A DNA stretch of 64,000 nt from Alloalcanivorax dieselolei B5 (GTDB lineage: Bacteria > Pseudomonadota > Gammaproteobacteria > Pseudomonadales > Alcanivoracaceae). The notes beneath the pieces were generated by a model. It ran no database searches and was not told the DNA's origin. It saw only the letters and a list, made by a program, of their open reading frames with translations. Made by a program: the position numbers and the translations under genes. Positions 38,179-47,400 of the stretch are shown piece by piece; position 1 is the stretch's first letter; the number at the start of each line of letters is the position of its first letter. The stretch is taken from positions 2,232,001 through 2,296,000 of the forward strand of contig NC_018691.1 of NCBI RefSeq assembly GCF_000300005.1, written 5' to 3'.

Positions 38179-38559
38179 ATGGACAGTAATCGAGTATTGA
38201 TTTGTGGTGGTGAGGCAGGCGGTTCCCCCCATGCCTGTCTCAAGGCGCTGGGGCAGTTGTTGTCGCTCCGGAAGATCGATGTGGCGCTGATTCACGGTGG
38301 CCACCCGCATGCGGAGACTGCGCAACGCTGGGCCGCATCGAACGGGATTGACCACATTGTCTATGCCTTGAATGTACGGCGCCATGGTGACAACGCTTGG
38401 CGGCACCTGAATCGCCTGCTGATAGAGCACGGGAATCCCGATGGCATTGTCGCTCTGAACGGCGGGCAAGGCATCGGTCATTTATTAAGTCTGGCGGTGA
38501 GGGAAGGTATTCCGATTTGGATGCCGTATGGAAATCGACATCAACCCAAAGCCTGTTAG
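38179..38559 (+). CDS. Small DUF2493/SLOG-like protein
   Basis: A 126-residue protein resembling the Rossmann-like DUF2493 (YspA/SLOG) group: VLICGGEAGG at the start, DVALIHGGHPHAETAQRWAA in the middle, and VALNGGQGIGHLLSLAVREG near the end. The family is thought to bind nucleotide ligands; no function is proven. The start at 38179 follows a promoter-like TTGCAG-18-TATACT (38143-38172), so the mRNA may be nearly leaderless. It is shorter than typical members. It points opposite to its backbone neighbours and overlaps no other gene. Confidence 0.6.
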   Translation: MDSNRVLICGGEAGGSPHACLKALGQLLSLRKIDVALIHGGHPHAETAQRWAASNGIDHIVYALNVRRHGDNAWRHLNRLLIEHGNPDGIVALNGGQGIGHLLSLAVREGIPIWMPYGNRHQPKAC

Positions 38560-38903
38560 AGGGTTTGTCCCATCTGTGCTGATGATGCAGAGGCTCTGTG
38601 GGAAAAGCTTGGTTGCGGCGCTAACGTCGTGGATGGCCTGATTGACCAAACCCTTATCGGCTGAAGTCTTTTGCTGGTGGCTGATATAGGCGTGCCGCTG
38701 AGGCAAGAGAAGCCTCAGCCCACCTGTAGGAAATAACGGAGGCAGGAAAAAAATATCATAAAAAAATCATAATAAAGAGCAGGATGTTGCGGCTTTCTGC
38801 GGGGGAGAGCGGAGTATAAGTGTCATTAAGAAGCCTTAGCTTGGGATGAAACAAGGCCCTATGGAGATTGGGCCTCCATAAAGAATCCTAAGGGAATAAG
38901 GCT
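38560..38903. promoter_or_regulatory. Upstream region of the RHS cargo block
   Basis: A 344-base gene-free stretch. It has a perfect hairpin GCTGAGGC-N7-GCCTCAGC at 38697-38719, followed by an A/T-rich segment (38745-38780), and a second inverted repeat AGGCCC...GGGCCT at about 38854-38875. The A/T-rich part is the probable promoter zone for the gene at 38904. Confidence 0.45.
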
Positions 38904-40214
38904 ATGCGACGCATTATGCTGCCGTTTATGGTGGTGTTTTTATTGGGGGCACCGTTATCCGCATCCGCTCTTTACGAGAGTGCCATTGAGCAGGCCCGTT
39001 CCTGGCTGACACAGCAACAGAATGCGGACGGCAGTTGGGGTGTGCTCGAAACGGAGCGATTTATCGCGACCACAGAAGTGGTCAAGGCTCTCCATGCCAG
39101 TGGCGCACGTACAGAGGCCTATTATCGGGGTGTGACCTGGCTACAGAATCGCGCCGGCAATAATGTGGACTATGGCGCCCGCCGCGCGGTGGCTTTGTCT
39201 GCTTCTGGTACCAATACCGCCAGTCAGTGGATACCTCGACTTAGTGAGATTCAAGACCCAGCCCTTTCCGGACACGAAGGTTGGGGCCTCAGTTCACATT
39301 ACCTGGAATCCCCCTTGGACACCGCACTCGCCTTGGAAGCCCTGGCTCGCATTGGTACTGCAGCCGGGGGTTCGAATGTGTCCATCCAACCCGCGCTGGA
39401 CTACCTCAAGAACGCACAGGTTGGTCAGGATGGCTGGCCGTTGGGGCAGCAGAGTGGCTCTGACCCCTTTGTAACGGCCCTGGTGGTAAAGGGGCTTGCA
39501 CCGTGGGTCAGTCAAGACAGTGCCTTGACGCCGCTCATAGAGGACGGAGTGGCTAACCTAGTTGGCCAAATGAATAGTGCCGAGCCAATAGTGTTGCAGG
39601 CGCTGGCTGCTCACGCGGCGCTGCTGGTCGGCAACACCGCGGCCGCAAGTGCTTGGCTGTCTTCCATGGCCTTGAATCAGGCGTCGAATGGGAGCTGGGA
39701 AGCGCGGGCGTATGACACGGCCTTGGTGGTTCGCGCCATGGCGGCGGCCGACGGGCTGGACTCAGGAAATCTACACACCGTGGTGAGCATTCCGGATGCC
39801 AATTTGAGGCGGGCGATCAACGTCGCCCTTGGCCGTGGTGCTCTGGATGCTCTGAATCGCGGTGATCTTGCTCAGTTGACGACCTTGGATGCCAGCAATT
39901 TAGGGATCACAGACCTCACGGGTTTGGAGTGGGCCGTTAACCTTGTCCACCTGGACGTATCCGACAATCAAATCGTATCCCTCGATCCCATCGCATCATT
40001 GAGCCTGGAAACACTGGATACATCGGGCAATCCCGTTGGCAGTGGCCGAAAGGAAGTAGAGCAACAGTACGCCGAAAGCTCCTCCAGCCCTGGCCGTGTC
40101 GGTAACGGAGGTGCCTTGGGCGTCACGGATACCGAGTTGGTGGAAGACACCCCAGCCGTGGGAGCCGCGGATCTCGACCCGACAATACTTATCCCTCTCA
40201 TGTCCTCTATGTAG
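38904..40214 (+). CDS. Exported alpha-alpha-toroid (prenyltransferase/squalene-cyclase-repeat) protein with LRR tail
   Basis: A 436-residue exported protein. A signal peptide ends about residue 22 (PLSASA). Residues 25-295 hold repeats of the squalene-cyclase type, visible as QNADGSWG, VGQDGWPLGQQ and ASNGSWEARAYDTALVVRAM, forming an alpha-alpha barrel. Residues about 310-380 hold leucine-rich units (LTTLDASNLGITDLTGLE, LVHLDVSDNQIVSLDPI). No DXDD or other cyclase catalytic motif was seen, so a binding role is likely. It starts a plus-strand block with the RHS gene 1.2 kb downstream. The combination of the two repeat types in one exported chain is unusual. Confidence 0.78.
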   Translation: MRRIMLPFMVVFLLGAPLSASALYESAIEQARSWLTQQQNADGSWGVLETERFIATTEVVKALHASGARTEAYYRGVTWLQNRAGNNVDYGARRAVALSASGTNTASQWIPRLSEIQDPALSGHEGWGLSSHYLESPLDTALALEALARIGTAAGGSNVSIQPALDYLKNAQVGQDGWPLGQQSGSDPFVTALVVKGLAPWVSQDSALTPLIEDGVANLVGQMNSAEPIVLQALAAHAALLVGNTAAASAWLSSMALNQASNGSWEARAYDTALVVRAMAAADGLDSGNLHTVVSIPDANLRRAINVALGRGALDALNRGDLAQLTTLDASNLGITDLTGLEWAVNLVHLDVSDNQIVSLDPIASLSLETLDTSGNPVGSGRKEVEQQYAESSSSPGRVGNGGALGVTDTELVEDTPAVGAADLDPTILIPLMSSM

Positions 40215-40269
40215 AGACAAATGGAAGATGTGAGTTCTTTCTACATGGAATAAAAAAGGAGAAATGACG

Positions 40270-40605
40270 ATGAAACGGACGATCCAGATTTCCACACTGG
40301 GACTGATTGGCGTATTTGCCATTGGGGTCGCCCATGCGGCGTCGCAGAGTGCTCTGATTACTGAAGTAGTGGTCGAACCGGCTTCAAATAAGGTGCATCT
40401 CCACTTTGATCAGGACGTCGGCCCTACTGGGTGTATCGATAATCAGGCGGTGTTCGGTGGGGACGGAACTGAGGACGGTGGTACGAAACTACTCGCCTCG
40501 CTGGCCTATGGCGCAATGCTCTCCGGAAAACGCGTGACGATCGAGGCAAATGCCTGCGATTACGATGGTGCGCCGATTATTGACCGGATGGGGATCAGCC
40601 GATAG
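40270..40605 (+). CDS. Small exported protein, unknown
   Basis: A 111-residue protein with a clear signal peptide (QISTLGLIGVFAIGVAHA) and a mature part of about 85 residues containing two cysteines (GCIDNQ and NACDYDG), possibly a disulfide, in a likely beta-sandwich. GGAGA lies 8 bases before the ATG at 40270; the ATG at 40264 is too close to it. No domain is recognised. Its position between the toroid protein and the RHS gene suggests it is part of the same secreted system. Confidence 0.7.
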   Translation: MKRTIQISTLGLIGVFAIGVAHAASQSALITEVVVEPASNKVHLHFDQDVGPTGCIDNQAVFGGDGTEDGGTKLLASLAYGAMLSGKRVTIEANACDYDGAPIIDRMGISR

Positions 40606-40667
40606 CTACTCCGGCCTCATGAGGCGAAGCTGAACCGTTTTGAAGCATCGATACAGGGATGAGAACC

Positions 40668-41417
40668 ATGAAGAAAACAAAATGCATTGCCGCGAGCGCG
40701 CTCATGGTCGTGGCGGTGGCTTCGGTAGGAGACGAACGGTCCCACAACACGCCACTGAGTGCCACTGACCGGGCGGCGGTGCAGGCCATTGGTGCTTCAG
40801 TCATTGACGCTATTCGTCTTGAAGAAAGACCGGAAGAGTATGAATCGGTTAAGGCACAGGTGCGTGCGGTAAAGCGTGAAATTGAACGCATGGCCGTTCC
40901 TTCGGGTTCAACCTTGACGCTTCAAGACTCCAACGACCAAAACGCCGCGCTGACGACTCGTACTCAAAGTGTGGCAGTGGTGGATTCGGACAAGGCGGCG
41001 CTGACTGCCTTACGTAATGAAATCAACACGCTCAAGGGCATGACCCACCATCTGAAGCCTCAGGATCAAGAAGAGGGCTCAGTATGGCGGCGACTGACGA
41101 CGTTATTTAATGGCTCAACCGCACCGAACCGGGGCTCATCGATCATCCAGCCCATCACGCCCGCAGTATTTGACGTGCTGGATAGTCTGGAAGAGGACGT
41201 GGGCACTGCATTGGCCCTGCCACCTGAAGAACGTGCCCGAGCAATCGAAAGGCTTTCAAGGCGCTTCACCCTTGGAAAACAGCCCCTGCCCGTTGAACCG
41301 ATCACGACATCGGAGGGGGATTCGGCCTTTATTGGGGGGAAGGCCGAACGGTTCCCCTCCACGCCGACCTTCCAGACGCGCACTCGACACCGCCGAACGT
41401 TCAAGTTGAACCCATAA
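40668..41417 (+). CDS. Exported coiled-coil-rich protein, unknown
   Basis: A 249-residue protein with a short signal sequence (CIAASALMVVAVASV), then helical, charged segments (YESVKAQVRAVKREIERM; DKAALTALRNEINTLKG) that look like coiled coil, a central disordered-looking region and a basic C-terminus. No known domain. An ATG at 40659 in the same frame is an alternative start. It ends 17 bases before the RHS gene. Confidence 0.65.
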   Translation: MKKTKCIAASALMVVAVASVGDERSHNTPLSATDRAAVQAIGASVIDAIRLEERPEEYESVKAQVRAVKREIERMAVPSGSTLTLQDSNDQNAALTTRTQSVAVVDSDKAALTALRNEINTLKGMTHHLKPQDQEEGSVWRRLTTLFNGSTAPNRGSSIIQPITPAVFDVLDSLEEDVGTALALPPEERARAIERLSRRFTLGKQPLPVEPITTSEGDSAFIGGKAERFPSTPTFQTRTRHRRTFKLNP

Positions 41418-41434
41418 AAATCAAGGACGAGATC

Positions 41435-44400
41435 ATGAATCGCCTGCCGAATTTTCCATTAGGGGGGAACCGAGAGTTCCTAGTCTATCGTCGGTACTTG
41501 AGCGCGATGGTGTACACCATTGTGCTGTGCCTGTTCGCGTTGTTTGGCGCACGGAGCGCGCATGCCGACCCACTGGCGCAAACTCGGGAGATTCTGTTCG
41601 AGTGCCCTCCGGAAGAGGGGGGCTGCGAGCAGGGACTGATCGCCCAGAAGGCCGAAGCCTTGGAAAGTGTGGCCGCGATGTATGAATACGTTCGCAACAC
41701 TCACGAGTACGCGCTGTATCACGGATCCCGTTCAAACACGATCAATACATTCATGGGCCAGCGGGGCAGCGATGTGGACATCGCATCCGTATTGATTGCC
41801 ATGTACCGGTCGCAGAATATTCCGGCCCGTTACGCCAAAGCGACAGTGAGTGCGCCTGCCGAAGATGTGGCCAACTGGATCGGTGTGAAGAACATCGAAC
41901 TGGCGGCGGCGATCATGGATGACCAGGGTATTCAAAATGTGAATCTGGCTGATGTGGACGGTACCCCGACCATCGAGTTCGAACATGCCTGGGTTCAGGT
42001 GAGTGTGCCATTCTCTGATTACCGTGGTGCCTTTCCGCCCAGAGTGGACTGCTCCGCCACACCAGGTCGTTGTCAGTGGATCGATGTCGATCCATCTTGG
42101 AAGCTAAGAGAATTTCACAACCAGAATATCGAGGTATACGGTGTCGTCGATTTTGACTACGACCGATACTACCACGCCATCGATAATGATGACGCAGATT
42201 ACAGAGACAAAGGGCCTCTGGAGATCTATGAGGAGCAAATACTGACGTGGCTACATGCCAATCATCCAGGTAAGACGCTGGAGGATGTAGCTGACCCAGG
42301 GGTGATTGTACCCGCGAATGACGGCCTTCTTCCGGCCTCCCTTCCGTATAACATTACTGGCGCGGTGACGACTTATGACAGCGTCTCCGAGCATGATGAT
42401 CAGAACGATCCCGACTGGGCCAAATACCTGGTTATCCGATATGAATTAGGTAACTTCTCTTTCACAGGTAATATCTCTCCTCCTTTTATTTTGGATTCCA
42501 CTTCTGATCCGATAGCGCTGGCGGATCTGTCAACAAAGCGCATTACGCTAAGTTACTTCGAGGGGAGCGAAACGGCTGGGGGCCCCTTTGAGCATCATCA
42601 GATGACGGTGCGTTTGGACGGTCAGGTCATTCATACGCCAATTCTCATTGCCTGGCAGAACGATAGCGATGATTTTCTAGGTCGCCGATTCAATGTCACG
42701 TTCGAACTGGATGGGGCGCCGTCGACAACTGGAGGTGATGATCACGTCATTGAGGCGACCTATCAAAATCTGATCTTTGGAGGTTACTACCTTATCGGCA
42801 CCGGGGGCGATACCTCGAACTGGTCTCAGGTACACCGGGCGGCGGAAAAGCTGCTGGAAGCAAATGAGCACTTTCCCATCATCAACAACAGCAGTGGTGT
42901 GCCTTATGTCGACAAAAACGGAAACGGCGTTATCAATACCGGAGAACCCCGTCTTTTGGATGACCCTATAGCTCAGGACGAGCTGACGGGTGGACTTCTT
43001 AACGTGGCTATGAACCAATACTTCACCCGATTTGTTGAGAACACTCAAAAGCTGGATGCTTTGAATCATGTGTACTCACCGATGGAAGGGTTCGTCGGTA
43101 TCGTCAGTTCAACGCACGAGGTGGATTATCTGGGGTCAACGGCGTTTTCAATCATGCCCGGTGGCCTGCTAATCGATATGAAAGGGGTTCGGTTCAACGG
43201 CACTTGGCTGAACGACAAGCCGTCTTCATTTGCCAATGATCATTTTGAGCTTGTTGGACACGAAGGGTCCTCTCTTGAGCATGAGATATGGCAAGAGCTA
43301 ACAGGGTTTGATGCTATATCAACGGTGCGTGGCATCCAAATGGCTCTGGCCAGTGAGGCCAGCGTGGACTTGATGCACATTGCCGATGCCTCTGAAAGTG
43401 CAATGACGGCTATGTATTCGAAGTTTAACTATCGCAGGCAGGTCGCAGCACCGTGGTCATACTCTTTACGCGATATATATGGAACCAGACCATTCTTCTT
43501 CTTGCACAATACGAACACCGGACAGGAGAAGGTGGAGGTATTTAAAGAGGTGCCACAGTCCTCAGATAATTACAGGGCAGCGTTTCTCACGTACTGGAAC
43601 GATTTCTGGGGTCCAAACATTATATCTATGGTTAACTGCGCGGAAAACATAGATGACCTTATTGCGGAGAATGGCTCTGGCGCGCCGCTTAATGCGGGCA
43701 GCTTGTGCGGTTATTCCTTTTCCCAAGGTACCACACTTGGTCAACTCAAGAATCAATTCGAAGCCTACTACAAGAATTTTTTTGGTGTCGGAGAGGAGGG
43801 GAAATACGATTTCCTTGATAACAATAAAGGCTTTAGTACTGCCAATCATGTGACTCTTGACAGCAGAGAGTCTCTTCTTCACGAGGCTGCTGTAGTGTTC
43901 AGAATCAGGAATGCGTTGCTATTTGGTGGAACTATTGGGGAAAATCCCGCGAGATGGGAGTACACGATCCCTTCTCGTAAAACCGATACGGGGCACAATC
44001 TTTTTAGTGTCTATGTTGAAAAAATCTATGATGAATCGGATGGCAGTCTTGCAAGTCTGGGGTTTAATATTAGCAATGACACTTTTTTGGCCGGTGGTGG
44101 TTGGGTCGACGGCAGTATCAATCTGTCTTTGGCCGATACTGGAGGGCCTCCTGCTCAGCCAGAATTCAATAACGAAATTTTTACGGACAAACATCCCGCA
44201 TCGGTTACCAATAATGATTTGATTCGCACCCCCTCCACGGTGGATCCGGTTTCTACGGTGACAGGCAATATGTATCATGATGAAACGGATTTTCAAATTA
44301 AAGGGCGCGGGATGTCATATGTGTTTACCCGAACCTATAATTCAAATAGAAAGGGTATGGCGTACAACCGTAATTCGATGGGTTACGGATGGACGCACTC

Positions 44401-47400
44401 TTATAATATGCACCTAAGCTCCAATGATTACGGAAAATGCCCAAATTGCTCTGTAGAGGATGCTCCAGAGAATGAAAATGGGATTGCTTCCTCTATAAGT
44501 TATATCGATGAACGAGGAGGGGAGCACACCTTTATTCTCAACTCCGATAGCAGTAGTGAGCGCCGTATTGTGGATGGCCCGCTTGGTGAGTTCACGAGTT
44601 TGGAACTGCATACGCCTGAAGGTGGCCAGTATACGCTCACTTTTGCGAATGGGGTGAAGTATGTTTTTGAAAGGGTAGACTGGGACTTGCTGGAGCGGGA
44701 CATAACGGATGCGAGGCTGATATCTATAGAGGACCCCTATAGAAATAAACTCACTATGCATTATGATAGGAATGGAAGGCTTCAAGAAATCACCGATAAT
44801 TGGAATATCGATCGGCAGCGTAATTCTGGGCTTTGGTTCTCTTATAATGAAAGCGGCAGGCTTTCATCGGTGACGGACTGGTCCGGGGCTCCTCGCAGGC
44901 ATTACGAGTATGACGAGGCTGGCAATCTTATAAAAGCCATTGATCCGGAAGGGAATGCGACGGAATACACCTATCACCGGGATGGACATCTACTGAATGA
45001 AATCATTAAACCCCAAGGTAGAGACGGCACTCGCGAAACCGTCGCTTTTTCCTACTACGACAATAATAAGGCATTCAGTTATGTGAACGCGTTGGGTGAG
45101 ACAGAGGTTCTGGATTACGATCTTTATCGTCAGAGGACCCGGGTTACAGACCCGAGGGGATTTGTCAGAGAGCATTTTTACGATAAGAATAATGGGGCGC
45201 TAATCAAACTTAAGGAACCCAATGGCGCCGTTCTCCAATTTGAGAATACCGAAGATGGGCTGCGTTATAAGAAGCGTGATGCTATGGGTGGTCTAACCCA
45301 ATACTCTTACCAAATGGATAGAAGCATAAGCTCGGACCCATCCGATACTGATGGGCTGATTACACGAGAAGTTGATCCATTGGGAAACACCATCGATTAT
45401 AGCTATGGGTTGTACGGGCAAGTCACCGCCGTGACCGATAAGCGTGGGAACCGTATGACGAGAACCTATTACCAAACTACGGATGAGGCGGGTGATGCGG
45501 TAAAAGGTAAGTTGTATGAAATTCGAGCGACGGTCAATGGGGTAGAAAATGTCCTTCTGGAACGTTACACCTATTACGCCAGTGGTGAGGCGTTTGGCCA
45601 AATCAAGCAGCATATTGAGTTTATCGACCCTTCTGTCCCCAGTCGGCAGAGGATAACGCACTACACCTACAAAAGTGACGGCATCAATGTTCAAAGCAAG
45701 GTCGTCAGTGGTGCAACGAGTGGCGGAGACATTACCACTACTTATACCTACGATGTCCTTGGCAGGGTGTTGACAGAAACGCTACATCGACGCAGGTCGG
45801 CTACAGACTCTAGCTTGATGGAAGTTACCACTCGTTACGCTTATGACGATTTGGATCGCGTTACGAAAGTTACAACACCTGATGGGAACATTCATGAAAA
45901 TGTTTACGATGATAATGGAAAGGTCGTAGAAAAAAAGTTACATCACACTGGGAGTATTCTTTCTTCGGAATGCCCTTATATGTCTGGTCATACAGTTTGT
46001 ACCTATGCGAAAAACAAATACGATGCGGCAGGAAGGTTAATTAAAGTAACGGACGTTTTAGGGTACAGTACCTCGTATACTTATGATGAAATGGGCAACC
46101 GGCTCAGCGAAACCGACCCAAATGGAAATACGGTTAGGCACGAGTACGACAGTATGGGACGTCGCACGGCTCGGATCGATGCCAATGGACACCGTTTTAC
46201 TTTTAAATACAACCTTGGTGGTCGGTTGATCTTGGCCACCGATCCCAACGGTCATAGTGTCCGTAATACTTATGATGCGATGGGGCGCCTTATACAGGTT
46301 GAAACTGAGGCAGGCCGGGTTAGTCAGACAACCTATGACGCTAACGGTAACATCACACACGTCAAAGATGCGAACGCGATGGCTGACACGGGGCATCCTC
46401 GGAACAATGAAGGCGCAACGATTTATCGTGAGTATGATGAGCTGAATCGTTTGGTACTAGAGCGAAATGCCTTGAATGGGGACACTCGGTATACGTATGA
46501 CTTGTTGGGGAACGTAACCAGTATCACGGATGCGGAAGGCCAAGTGACCTCCTTTGTTTACGACGATCTCGGACGTTTACTTGAAACTCAAGATCCCGTT
46601 GTTGAACCAGGGGAGGACAAGACGGACAGAGTTTTGTTGTACGATGAAGCTGGCAATCCCCTTTTGACTGAAGATCGCTCTGGGCGCCGACAACGCAACA
46701 GTTATGATAAAATGAATCGACTTGTAGGTGCTGATTACCTACAAGATGGCTCTTCTTATGATTGGGGTTACTACGGTTTCGGGAAGCCACATATAGCCGG
46801 CATCGATGAAGAGGAAGAGCAGAAGTATTATTACCAATACACTGCGCGGTATGAAAGGAAAAAAATGTTCGATGACCGTGGGGGGGATATAAAGGATTGG
46901 ATTTACTCTTACGATCCAGCCGGAAATCTTGCTACGAAAACCAAGCCAAAAGGGGATGTAACAACGTACCAGTACGACAGCATGAACCGGCTAGTCGGAA
47001 TGAGCAATCCAGAGTATCTCACGGCCAGTTATCACTATGACGGCGCTGGGCGTCTGATCGATCGGCTACTGTCCAATGGCGCTGAAACACACTATCAGTA
47101 CGACAATGACGACCGGCTAGTTCAGCTTCAGAGCCTGTCTGCAGATGGTTCAGCGGTGGAAGATTTACACTATCTGTATGACCATGTTGGCAACATAGTT
47201 CAGATTAGTGATACCGCTAGTGGAAGAACGGTTATATATGATTACGACGCGCTATATAGGCTGGTCAGGGTAGACAGTACGAACGATGCCGAAGACCGCG
47301 CGTATAGTTACGATGCTGTGGGCAATCGGCGAACAGAGGTTCGGAACGGAGTTACCTACCACTACTGTTTTGATGTCGATGATTGTAACGAAGGCCCTTC

